In this document: piece by piece, positions 9,697 to 17,129 of the stretch | Layout: each line of letters begins with the position of its first letter | Numbering within the stretch: position 1 is the stretch's first letter | Assembly: GCF_030433645.1 (NCBI RefSeq) | Contig: NZ_JAROCG010000002.1 | Coordinates: 434,001 to 498,000, forward strand | Direction of reading: 5' to 3' | Source: Arthrobacter burdickii | Lineage (GTDB): Bacteria > Actinomycetota > Actinomycetes > Actinomycetales > Micrococcaceae | DNA length: 64,000 nt | Notes under the pieces: generated by a model | The model's input: the letters and a program-made list of their open reading frames with translations, nothing else | What the model was told of the DNA's origin: nothing | Databases searched by the model: none | Program-made: the position numbers and the translations under genes

Positions 9697-10640
9697 TGCG
9701 CACAGCTGCCATCGACTGCGGCACCAATTCCATCCGGCTCCTGATCGCCGACGTCGAGGACGGCGTCCTGACCGACGTCGAACGGCTCATGCGGGTGGTG
9801 CGGCTCGGCGAGGGAGTGGACGCGACCGGGCGCCTGTCGGAGGCTGCGCTCGCCCGCACGTTCGCCGCGACGGAAGAGTACGCAGCGCTCATCGAGAAGC
9901 ACGGCAACCCGCCCGTGCGGTTCGTGGCGACCTCGGCATCACGCGATGCCGAGAACCGCCAGGACTTCGTCGACGGCATCCGCGCCCGGCTGGGCGTGGA
10001 GCCAGAGGTCGTCTCCGGCGACGAGGAGGCGCGACTGTCCTTCGACGGCGCCGTGAGCGTGCTGGAGACGGACCGCGACGAGACCGTCCTGGTCATCGAC
10101 CTCGGCGGCGGAAGCACGGAGTTCGTCGCAGGCACCGCGGACGGACTGATCGCTGCACGCAGCACGGACATGGGCTGCGTGCGCTACACCGAGCGGTTCC
10201 TCACGGACGATCCGCCCAGCACCGCGCAGATCGAGGCGATGGAGGCCGAGGTCGGCCGGATGATGGATGAAGCCGCGGCCGAGGTGCCCCTGGACCGCAT
10301 CACGAAGATCGTCGGGGTCGCGGGAAGCATCACCACCGTCACCGCCCACGCACTCGGACTCCCGGGCTACCAGGCCGAGCGCATCCACGGCGCCGAGCTG
10401 CCCATTCCCGTCCTCTCGGCGGCGGCGTCGGACCTCCTGCACCGGACGCGGGCCGAACGGGCCGCCCTGCCCTACATGCACCCCGGCCGCGTCGACGTCA
10501 TCGGGGCGGGCGCCCTGATCTGGAAATCGATTCTCGAGCGCATCGCGGCGGTCACGGACGGTCGCGTCACGACAGCGATCACGAGCGAGCACGACATCCT
10601 CGACGGGATAGCCCTGAGCGTTGCGGAGCGGGAACGGTGA
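9696..10640 (+). CDS. ppx: Ppx/GppA family exopolyphosphatase
   Basis: This 314-residue cytosolic phosphatase of the ASKHA fold probably degrades polyphosphate or pppGpp. The phosphate-binding loops are visible as DCGTNSIRLLI near the N-terminus and IDLGGGSTEFV near residues 131-141, with the acidic YEAERIHG-like YQAERIHGAEL further on. It is a short form (about 310 residues), like mycobacterial Ppx2. The ATG overlaps the TAA of the DUF501 gene, so it is translationally coupled. Whether it prefers polyphosphate, guanosine pentaphosphate or another substrate cannot be read from sequence. Confidence 0.92.
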   Translation: MRTAAIDCGTNSIRLLIADVEDGVLTDVERLMRVVRLGEGVDATGRLSEAALARTFAATEEYAALIEKHGNPPVRFVATSASRDAENRQDFVDGIRARLGVEPEVVSGDEEARLSFDGAVSVLETDRDETVLVIDLGGGSTEFVAGTADGLIAARSTDMGCVRYTERFLTDDPPSTAQIEAMEAEVGRMMDEAAAEVPLDRITKIVGVAGSITTVTAHALGLPGYQAERIHGAELPIPVLSAAASDLLHRTRAERAALPYMHPGRVDVIGAGALIWKSILERIAAVTDGRVTTAITSEHDILDGIALSVAERER

Positions 10641-10644
10641 GCTG

Positions 10645-12042
10645 ATGCTCTCCCGAGCGCGCCTCGCCGTCCGTGCGGGGGCTGCCGTCGTCGTGTGCCT
10701 CGCCGTCCTCCTGCCGGCCACCCCGGCCGCCGCGGACGACATCCGCGGCAAGGAGTACTGGCTCGAGGACTACGGCATCGAGGAAGCCTGGCAGAGCACG
10801 CAGGGCGAGGGTGTCACGGTGGCGGTGATCGACAGCGGGATCGACGCGACCCACCCCGACCTCGCCGGAGCCGTGATCGGCGGCACGGATGCCTCGGGTG
10901 CGGGCGATCCCGGCGGGCAGCGCGGCATCGGGGAAGTGCCGGGCCACGGAACCCTGGTCAGCACCCTCCTGGCCGGGCGTGGCCACACCGACCCCGCCGC
11001 GCCGAGGCCCTCCGGTTCCGGCAGGGCTCCTTCGCCGACCCCGGCGCCCTTCAGCCAGTACGGGAACGGTCCGGACGGGATCGTCGGCGTCGCACCGAAG
11101 GCCAACCTGCTCGCCGTCTCCCTCTGGATCGAGGGCCAGAGCAGCGGTCCCAATCCGGCCGGCGTGTCGGTCGACGAACAGGTTCCCTGGGCGGTCCGCT
11201 GGGCCGTCGACAACGGCGCGGACGTCATCAACATGTCGCTGGGGAGCACGAGTACCGCCTGGCCCGAGAGCTGGGACCAGGCCTTCCTCTACGCGGAGCA
11301 GCACGACGTCGTCATCGTCGCCGCGGCCGGCAACCGGGCCGGCGGGCTCACACAGGTCGGAGCGCCCGCCACGATACCCGGCGTCCTCGCCGTCGCAGGG
11401 CTCGACCGTTCGGGCCTGGCGAGTGCCGAAGCGTCCTCCGAGGGCATCAGCATCGCGGTCGCCGCCCCGTCCGAGAACCTCGTCGGGGGACTGCCCGGCG
11501 GCTTCTACGCGAACTGGTCGGGCACGTCCGGCGCGGCACCGCTGGTCTCGGGCGTCGCAGCCCTCATTCGCGCCCGCTATCCGGAGCTGACGGCCGCGCA
11601 GGTCGTCAACCGCATCGTGGACACGGCGCGTGACGCCGGACAGCCCGGTTTCGACACGCTCTACGGCTACGGCGTGCTCGACGTCGCCGCCGCCGTCGAT
11701 GCCGACCTCGCGGTACCCGCGGAGAACCGGCTGGGCAGCATGGCCCAGTGGATCCAGACCTACCGGCGCGGCGGGCAGCCCCCGGCCTCCGCTCCGGCCC
11801 TGCCGAGCCATCCGCCGGCCGAGGTGATCCCGGCTCCGCCGGCGCCGCAGGCCGAGGACCCGCTCACCTCCGTGCACGACGTGCCCGCGCTCGTGGTGCT
11901 CGGATTCGGCGGGCTGATGCTCGCAGTGCTCCTCGGCGGGGCCCTGCACGTGGCCCGCGTCAGGAGGCGTACGCCAGCGCCCTCCGAGGGGAACGCGGGA
12001 CGGATCGAGCACGTCCCGGGAGGCGGGAACGACCGGTGGTGA
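10645..12042 (+). CDS. Membrane-anchored subtilisin-like serine protease (mycosin-like)
   Basis: This 465-residue protein has a signal peptide (about 1-30, ending ATPAAA), an S8 peptidase domain and a C-terminal membrane anchor (ALVVLGFGGLMLAVLLGG) followed by a basic tail, which is the mycosin layout. The catalytic triad is seen as Asp63 (AVIDSGIDATHPDL), His101 (GHGTLVSTLLAGRG) and Ser295 (SGTSGAAPLVSG). A Pro/Ser-rich insert lies between the His region and FSQYGNGPDGIVGVAPKA. Mycosins serve type VII secretion, but no ESX gene is in this window, so the role is open. It begins 4 bp after the ppx stop. Confidence 0.88.
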   Translation: MLSRARLAVRAGAAVVVCLAVLLPATPAAADDIRGKEYWLEDYGIEEAWQSTQGEGVTVAVIDSGIDATHPDLAGAVIGGTDASGAGDPGGQRGIGEVPGHGTLVSTLLAGRGHTDPAAPRPSGSGRAPSPTPAPFSQYGNGPDGIVGVAPKANLLAVSLWIEGQSSGPNPAGVSVDEQVPWAVRWAVDNGADVINMSLGSTSTAWPESWDQAFLYAEQHDVVIVAAAGNRAGGLTQVGAPATIPGVLAVAGLDRSGLASAEASSEGISIAVAAPSENLVGGLPGGFYANWSGTSGAAPLVSGVAALIRARYPELTAAQVVNRIVDTARDAGQPGFDTLYGYGVLDVAAAVDADLAVPAENRLGSMAQWIQTYRRGGQPPASAPALPSHPPAEVIPAPPAPQAEDPLTSVHDVPALVVLGFGGLMLAVLLGGALHVARVRRRTPAPSEGNAGRIEHVPGGGNDRW

Positions 12043-12069
12043 CCGGGGCTCCGCCTCCTCCGCGGAGCT

Positions 12070-12085
12070 AGTGAAGATTTTCACA
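12070..12085 (+). promoter_or_regulatory. Candidate Rex operator of ndh
   Basis: AGTGAAGATTTTCACA differs at one base from the TGTGAA-N4-TTCACA pattern known for actinobacterial Rex (redox-sensing NADH-responsive repressor). It spans about -36 to -21 relative to the predicted start at 12106, overlapping the -35 region, so binding should block transcription. Confidence 0.6.
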
Positions 12086-12093
12086 AACTCCGG

Positions 12094-12108
12094 TAGCATC
12101 GAGGAATG
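12094..12108 (+). promoter_or_regulatory. Leaderless promoter of ndh
   Basis: TAGCAT (12094-12099) is followed by 6 nt and the ATG at 12106. The intervening GAGGA could also act as a short ribosome site only if transcription started further upstream. Confidence 0.5.
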
Positions 12109-13545
12109 GCATCGAACCCACACTTCTCTGACCGCCCGCGCATCCTTGTCGTCGGCGGCGGTTACGTAGGCCTGTACGTCGCGCACAGGCTGCAGAAAAA
12201 GGTCAAGGACCACGGCGGAATCGTCACGCTGGTGGATCCCCTGCCCTACATGACCTACCAGCCCTTCCTCCCCGAGGTCGCCGCCGGGAGCATCGAGGCG
12301 CGCCACGCGATCGTGTCCCACCGCAAGCACCTGCGGAAGACCGAGCTGATCTCGGGCAAGGTCACGTCGATCAACCACGCCGGCCGGACCGCCACCATCG
12401 AGCCCACGGGCGGTGGCGAGTCCTTCGAGCTCGGCTACAGCGACGTCGTCGTCGCTGCCGGTTCCATCACGCGCACCTTCCCGATCGAAGGCCTCAAGGA
12501 CCAGGGCATCGGCCTGAAGACCATCGAGGAAGCGGTGGCACTGCGCAACAAGATGCTCGAGCGCATCGAGACGGCCTCCGTCATGCCCGAGGGTCCCGAG
12601 CGTGACCGCGCCCTGACCTTCGTCGTCGTCGGCGGCGGGTTCGCCGGTATCGAGACCATCACCGAGATGGAGGACGCCGCCCGCGACTCCGTCAAGGCGA
12701 ACTCCCGCCTCAGCCGCTCCGACCTGCGCTTCGTCCTCGTCGAGGCCATGGGGCGCATCATGCCCGAGGTCACGGCCCAGCAGGCCGAGTGGGTCGTCGG
12801 ACACCTCCGTTCACGCCAGATCGAGGTCCTGCTCAACACGTCGCTCTCCAGCGCCGTCGACGGCACGCTGAAACTCATCAACATGCCGGACAAGACGCCG
12901 GCCGACGAGTTCGAGACCGACACCCTGATCTGGACCGCAGGCGTGCAGGCCAACCCCGTGGTCCGTTCCACGGACTTCCCGGTCGACGAGCGCGGCCGCC
13001 TGCGCGCCAACGCCGAACTCCGGATCACGGGCGACGACGGACCCCTCCAGAACGCCTGGACCGCGGGCGACGTCGCCGCCGTCCCCGACCTGACCGGTGG
13101 GGGAGTCGGAGGCTTCTGCGTCCCCAACGCCCAGCACGCCGTGCGCCAGGCCAAGCTCCTCGCCGCCAACATCCTCGCCGCCAGCTACGGCGTGGGTGAG
13201 GTCAAGGAATACCGCCACACCAACCTCGGCGCCGTGGCCGGCTTCGGCCAGTTCAAGGGTGTCGCGAACATCATGGGCTTCGGCATGAAGGGCTTCCCGG
13301 CCTGGCTCGCCCACCGTGGCTACCATGGCTTCGCGATGCCGATGTACGAGCGCAAGGCCCGCGTGATCGTCAACTGGAGCATGAGCTTCCTCTTCGGCCG
13401 CGACCTCGCTCCGCTCTCGGACCTGCAGAACCCGCAGCGCCAGTTCCGCGAAGCGGCGACCCCGCCGCCGAAGAAGGACACCGCGCTGCAGAGCCAGCCG
13501 CCGACGCCGGCAGGGCAGGCAGCAGCAGCGAAGGCCACGGCCTGA
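12106..13545 (+). CDS. ndh: Type II NADH:quinone oxidoreductase
   Basis: This 479-residue flavoprotein oxidises NADH and reduces menaquinone at the membrane without pumping protons. The FAD Rossmann motif VVGGGYVGLYVAHRL is near the N-terminus, the NADH-binding FVVVGGGFAGIET near 171-183, and the late FAD motif WTAGDVAAVPDL follows. The C-terminal part (GFPAWLAHRGYHGFAMP) provides the membrane-facing helices. Regulation by Rex is suggested by the operator overlapping its promoter. The last 30 residues are Pro/Gln/Ala-rich and probably disordered. The stop codon begins a set of 11-bp tandem repeats. Confidence 0.95.
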   Translation: MASNPHFSDRPRILVVGGGYVGLYVAHRLQKKVKDHGGIVTLVDPLPYMTYQPFLPEVAAGSIEARHAIVSHRKHLRKTELISGKVTSINHAGRTATIEPTGGGESFELGYSDVVVAAGSITRTFPIEGLKDQGIGLKTIEEAVALRNKMLERIETASVMPEGPERDRALTFVVVGGGFAGIETITEMEDAARDSVKANSRLSRSDLRFVLVEAMGRIMPEVTAQQAEWVVGHLRSRQIEVLLNTSLSSAVDGTLKLINMPDKTPADEFETDTLIWTAGVQANPVVRSTDFPVDERGRLRANAELRITGDDGPLQNAWTAGDVAAVPDLTGGGVGGFCVPNAQHAVRQAKLLAANILAASYGVGEVKEYRHTNLGAVAGFGQFKGVANIMGFGMKGFPAWLAHRGYHGFAMPMYERKARVIVNWSMSFLFGRDLAPLSDLQNPQRQFREAATPPPKKDTALQSQPPTPAGQAAAAKATA

Positions 13546-13572
13546 CACCCGGCTGACACCGGGCTGACACGG
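13540..13572 (+). repeat. 11-bp tandem repeat at the ndh stop codon (3 copies)
   Basis: Three near-identical 11-bp units each contain CTGACAC. The TGAs at 13543, 13554 and 13565 fall in the three different reading frames, the first being the true ndh stop. Confidence 0.85.
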
Positions 13573-13579
13573 CTTGAAC

Positions 13580-13630
13580 CGACGAACGACGGCGACCTCC
13601 TTTCCGGGGTCGCCGTCGTTCGTCGTCTGT
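13580..13630 (+). terminator. Terminator of ndh
   Basis: An 18-bp perfect stem (13580-13597 with 13608-13625) and a 10-nt loop are followed by a short T-containing tail. It separates ndh from the tRNA gene. Confidence 0.8.
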
Positions 13631-13681
13631 CCCCCGGTGAACGAGTCCGGTGCGTCCGCGGTACGCTGGACAGGCTGGCCG

Positions 13682-13754
13682 GCCCCAGTAGCCCAATGGC
13701 AGAGGCAGCAGACTTAAAATCTGTTCAGTCAGGGTTCGAGTCCCTGCTGGGGCA
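13682..13754 (+). tRNA. tRNA with anticodon UAA (Leu), short variable arm
   Basis: The 73-nt cloverleaf is complete: acceptor stem 13682-13688 with 13747-13753 (7 perfect pairs), discriminator A13754, 3-bp D stem, anticodon stem 13708-13712 with 13720-13724, loop CTTAAAA with anticodon TAA at 13715-13717, and T arm 13730-13746 with TTCGAGT loop. CCA is not encoded. The anticodon and A73 fit leucine reading UUA codons, but the variable region has only 5 nt (13725-13729), whereas bacterial leucine tRNAs normally have a long variable arm. Identity as Leu is therefore likely but not certain. Confidence 0.9.
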
Positions 13755-13847
13755 CTTCCTCCCCGACGTGGTGCCGCTCCCGCGCGGCGTGGCCCAGATG
13801 GACAGCACTCTGAGTAGTGCCCGCTGTCAAGAGTGCGCTGCCACGGC

Positions 13848-13863
13848 TGTGACGAGCGTTACA
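13848..13863 (+). promoter_or_regulatory. Candidate Crp/GlxR-like operator upstream of livK
   Basis: TGTGACGAGCGTTACA matches TGTGA-N6-TCACA at nine of ten fixed positions. A site identical at 13 of 16 positions precedes livH (20657-20672). An overlapping perfect palindrome, GTTACA-AGGA-TGTAAC, spans 13858-13873. Confidence 0.5.
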
Positions 13864-13982
13864 AGGATGTAACCGGATTCCCTTATCTGAGACACATTTA
13901 TCGATTAGCTTTTCCATAAGCCAGGAACACCTGGTGATCGCATCAAAGGCAGCAAGAGCCTTTCGGTCGAGGAGACTAATTC

Positions 13983-15377
13983 ATGACTGCAACACGCAAC
14001 TCCGCGCTGCTCGGCATCGGGGACAATGCCACGCGCGCGGGAAAGGTCGCTGCCCTGAGCCTGGGGATCGCGCTCTTTGCCTCCGGCTGCGGCGGCGGCG
14101 GAACCACGAGTTCCGAGGGCGCCGGCGACACCGAGACCACTGCTGCCGCCGCAACGTCGGCTCTGGCATGCCCCGAGAGCGAGGGTGGCGCCGGCGAGGA
14201 GCAGGGCGAGAAGGGTGACCCCGCCGCCGTGCCCGCCAGCAAGACCACGAGTCCTGCACCGCTGAAGCTCGGTTCCCTCCTGCCGACCACCGGGACGCTC
14301 GCGTTCCTCGGCCCGCCCGAGATTGCCGGCTCCACTCTCGCCGTCAACCAGATCAACGAGGCCGGTGGCGTGCTCGGCCAGGACGTCTCCATCACGCAGC
14401 GCGACTCCGGTGACACCACGACCGACATCGCGACGCAGTCCGTCACGGACCTGTTGTCCCAGGACGTCAGCGCCATCGTGGGTGCCGCATCCTCGGGCGT
14501 CTCGAAGACCGTCATCAACCAGATCACCGGCGCCGGCGTGGTGCAGTTCTCTCCCGCCAATACGGCGGCCGAATTCAGCACCTGGGACGACAAGGGCCTG
14601 TACTGGCGCACCGCCCCCTCGGACGTCCTCCAGGGCCGCACGCTCGGCAACTACATCATGACCTGCGGCGCTCAGACGGTCGGCATGATCACCCTGAACG
14701 ACGCCTATGGCACCGGTCTGCAGGGCACCATCCAGGAGACCGTTGAAGCGGCCGGCGGCCAGGTCGTCGCCAACGAGATGTTCAACACCGGTGACTCGCA
14801 GTTCTCGAGCCAGGTGGACGCCATCGCCGCGGCCAAGCCTGATGCGATCGTCCTCATCAGCTTCGACGAGGCCAAGAGCATCGTCCCGCTGCTGGTCGCG
14901 AAGGGCATCGACGCGAGCACGCTGTTCATGGTCGACGGCAACACCTCCGACTACAGCGCGGACCTCGATCCCGGAACCCTCGAGGGAGCCCAGGGCACCA
15001 TCCCCGGCCCCTTCACCGGCACCGGGTTCCAGGAAGCGCTCGCGACCGTGGACCCCAAGCTGACCAGCTATGCCTACTCGGGCGAGAGCTACGACGCCGT
15101 GAACCTCATCGCGCTCGCCTCCGAGGCAGCGGGAAGCGTGGAAGGCACCGAGATCGCGAAGCAGCTCGAGGCGGTCTCGAAGGACGGCACCAAGTGCTTC
15201 GACTTCGCCGGCTGCGTCACGCTGCTGCGCGACGGCGAGGACATCGACTACGACGGTGTGTCCGGTCCCGTGACCTTCGACAAGAACGGTGATCCCACCG
15301 AAGCCGCTATCGGTATCTACAAGTACGACGCCGACAACAAGCCCCAGCCGAGCCGTTCCGAGGTCGGACAGCTCTAG
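13983..15377 (+). CDS. livK: Branched-chain amino acid ABC transporter substrate-binding lipoprotein
   Basis: This 464-residue extracellular binding protein feeds the LivHMGF permease encoded downstream on the other strand. A hydrophobic signal (about 22-34) ends in the lipobox ASGC with Cys36 as the lipidated residue; a Gly/Ser/Thr/Glu-rich spacer of about 60 residues follows. The periplasmic-binding-fold type I domain starts at PLKLGSLLPTTGTLAFLGPP and contains NQINEAGGVLGQ and AIVGAASSGVSK. It stands alone as a transcription unit between the tRNA gene and a terminator. Ligand (Leu/Ile/Val, or another amide or amino acid) is inferred from the family only. Confidence 0.9.
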   Translation: MTATRNSALLGIGDNATRAGKVAALSLGIALFASGCGGGGTTSSEGAGDTETTAAAATSALACPESEGGAGEEQGEKGDPAAVPASKTTSPAPLKLGSLLPTTGTLAFLGPPEIAGSTLAVNQINEAGGVLGQDVSITQRDSGDTTTDIATQSVTDLLSQDVSAIVGAASSGVSKTVINQITGAGVVQFSPANTAAEFSTWDDKGLYWRTAPSDVLQGRTLGNYIMTCGAQTVGMITLNDAYGTGLQGTIQETVEAAGGQVVANEMFNTGDSQFSSQVDAIAAAKPDAIVLISFDEAKSIVPLLVAKGIDASTLFMVDGNTSDYSADLDPGTLEGAQGTIPGPFTGTGFQEALATVDPKLTSYAYSGESYDAVNLIALASEAAGSVEGTEIAKQLEAVSKDGTKCFDFAGCVTLLRDGEDIDYDGVSGPVTFDKNGDPTEAAIGIYKYDADNKPQPSRSEVGQL

Positions 15378-15426
15378 GGACTCGTCCGGAGCCCAGCTCC
15401 GGTAAAGCGTGCCGCAGTGGTTCACG

Positions 15427-15467
15427 GCCCCGGCCGCCCTTCCGACGGAAGGCGCGGCCGGGGCTTT
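15427..15467 (+). terminator. Rho-independent terminator of livK
   Basis: An 11-bp GC stem plus a 6-bp inner stem with a single bulged C is capped by a 3-nt loop and followed by TTT. It is the classic form and lies 50 bp after the livK stop. Confidence 0.85.
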
Positions 15468-15541
15468 CTGCTGTCCCCGCAGGCTCGTGCTGTCCGGGAG
15501 TTACGTGCTGTCCCTCGAGGATCGGGCAGGCTGGACTGTGC

Positions 15542-16249
15542 TCAGGCGTCACCCGGTTGGCGCCTGGAGACGGCGTAGGAGGGCTCGCGGACCCTGCGCG
15601 TCCAGTCGTAGGTCTGGGCGCCGGCCAAGGGGTGCAGGACGGCGTCGAAGCGCAGGTCCTTCTCCTCTCCCTCGGGGTCCAGGCGCAGCGTGAGGGTGCC
15701 GAAGTGCTGCCAGGCCCCTCGCGGAGTGGCGAAGTACAGGCCGAGCTGCCACGGAGAGGTCCCCAGGGCCCGCTCGAAGCCCCTCAGGGAGGACGGCAGT
15801 CGGGAAGGGGAGAGCGTCCGCGCCCCGAGCAGCACGGGGCCGTCCTCGCCGCGGTACGGCATCATCGTGGTCAGGGGAGCCCGCGAGGCGCGCAGCCGGG
15901 GAATCAGCGCGAAGCGACCCGGGAAGGACCAGCCCGTGGAGGACAGCAGGATGTCCGAGAACGTGGACGGCAGTGGCCCGGAGCCGGGGTGGTGGATCCG
16001 CACCGCGAGCCCGACGATGTCGGGCAGCCCGTCCGGGGTACCCACGGAGCGTGAGACCCGTGCGGTGGCAGGGGTCGCGTCCGGCCGGTCGATCCAGGCG
16101 ATCCCGCTCCTCAGCCCGTGGTCGTGCACCACGGCCGTGCCGTCGAGCCTCAGCCCCCGGGAGTGGATGGGGCGGTGCCGCCGCAGGTGCTTCATGCCGC
16201 GGAACACCACCTCGAAGCCCTTGCCGATCGCATCACTCGCTCCTGCCAT
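15542..16249 (-). CDS. Conserved protein of unknown function (possible catalase-fold relative)
   Basis: This 235-residue cytosolic protein has no signal peptide or membrane helix. Its layout (FRGMKHLRRHRPIHSRGLRL, RVSRSVGTPDGLPDIVGLAVRI, GRFALIPRLRAS, MMPYRGEDGPVLLGARTL, LRFDAVLHPLAGAQTYDWTR) faintly recalls the heme-catalase superfamily, and I remember similar actinobacterial proteins carrying the label phosphodiesterase without clear proof. I cannot identify catalytic residues for either activity. It lies between livK and the livHMGF operon, separated from both by terminators, so a link to transport is not supported. Confidence 0.65.
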   Translation of the reverse strand: MAGASDAIGKGFEVVFRGMKHLRRHRPIHSRGLRLDGTAVVHDHGLRSGIAWIDRPDATPATARVSRSVGTPDGLPDIVGLAVRIHHPGSGPLPSTFSDILLSSTGWSFPGRFALIPRLRASRAPLTTMMPYRGEDGPVLLGARTLSPSRLPSSLRGFERALGTSPWQLGLYFATPRGAWQHFGTLTLRLDPEGEEKDLRFDAVLHPLAGAQTYDWTRRVREPSYAVSRRQPGDA

Positions 16250-16317
16250 GTGCCGGCCGTCCTTCCCGTGGTCCTCGCTCCGTCTGCCCTCCCCAACGTA
16301 GCGGCCATTAAAAGGAA

Positions 16318-16347
16318 GTGGGCGGAACCGTTGCCGGTTCCGCCCAC
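16318..16347 (-). terminator. Terminator of the livHMGF operon
   Basis: A 13-bp perfect stem with a 4-nt loop is followed, on the minus strand, by a T-rich tail (TTCCTTTTAA). It lies about 40 bp after the livF stop. Confidence 0.88.
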
Positions 16348-16385
16348 CCCTTGCGTTCAGCGCCTACGTTCCCTCCGGAAGTGCC

Positions 16386-17129
16386 TCAGGCGGTGTCGGC
16401 GAGGGTGCCGAGGTAGAGCTGGATGACCTTCGGGTCCTTCATGAGCTCACGCCCCGTGCCCGTGTACGCGTCCTTGCCCTGGTCGAGCACATAGGCGCGG
16501 TCGCAGATCTGCAGGCAGCGGCGGGCGTTCTGCTCCACCATGATCACGGAGACTCCGGCCCGGTTGATCTCGTGGACGCGGAGGAACGTCTCGTCCTGCT
16601 TGACGGGGGAGAGCCCTGCGGACGGCTCGTCCAGCAGCAGCACCGCGGGGTCCATCATGAGCGCACGGCCCATGGCGACCATCTGGCGCTCACCGCCGGA
16701 CAGCGAGCCGGCCCGCTGCGCCTTCCGCTTCCCCAGTTCGGGGAAGAGGCCGGTCACGAAGTCGAAGCGCTCCTTGAAGTCCTTCGGCCGCTGGTACATG
16801 CCCATCTGGAGGTTCTCCTCGATGGTCAGCGTGGCGAAGACGTTGTTGTTCTGCGGCACGAAGCCGACGCCGCGGCTCACGAGCCGGTTCGCCTTCAGGC
16901 CGGTGAGGTCCTGGCCGCGCACCACGACGGTTCCCGAGTGGACCTTGACGAGGCCGAACATCGCCTTCAGGAGCGTCGACTTGCCGGCTCCGTTGGGACC
17001 GATGATGCCGATCAGCTCACCACGGCGTGCCTCGATGCTGCAGCCGTTCAGGATGTTCACGCCGGGGATGTAGCCCGCGACGAGGTCGGTGACCTTGACC
17101 ACCGAGTCACCCTCGAATTCCTCTCTCAC
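16386..17129 (-). CDS. livF: Branched-chain amino acid ABC transporter ATP-binding protein LivF
   Basis: This 247-residue cytosolic ATPase is one of two energising subunits of the branched-chain amino acid importer. It has Walker A GPNGAGKST, the Q-loop in FVPQNNNVFATL, the signature LSGGERQMVAMGRAL, and Walker B VLLLDEPSAGLSP, all in order and at normal length. Its ATG overlaps the livG stop by 4 bp and it ends the livHMGF operon. The subfamily (LivF rather than LivG) is read from the short C-terminus and from position. Confidence 0.94.
   Translation of the reverse strand: MREEFEGDSVVKVTDLVAGYIPGVNILNGCSIEARRGELIGIIGPNGAGKSTLLKAMFGLVKVHSGTVVVRGQDLTGLKANRLVSRGVGFVPQNNNVFATLTIEENLQMGMYQRPKDFKERFDFVTGLFPELGKRKAQRAGSLSGGERQMVAMGRALMMDPAVLLLDEPSAGLSPVKQDETFLRVHEINRAGVSVIMVEQNARRCLQICDRAYVLDQGKDAYTGTGRELMKDPKVIQLYLGTLADTA

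Noticed and set aside
10645..12042. The mycosin-like protease as evidence for a type VII secretion locus.
   Set aside because: No EccB, EccC, EccD, EccE or WXG100 gene lies nearby; the protease stands with ppx and ndh.
10579..12804. A 741-codon minus-strand frame opposite the subtilase and ndh genes.
   Set aside because: Antisense artefact of high GC; both opposing genes have complete catalytic or cofactor motifs.
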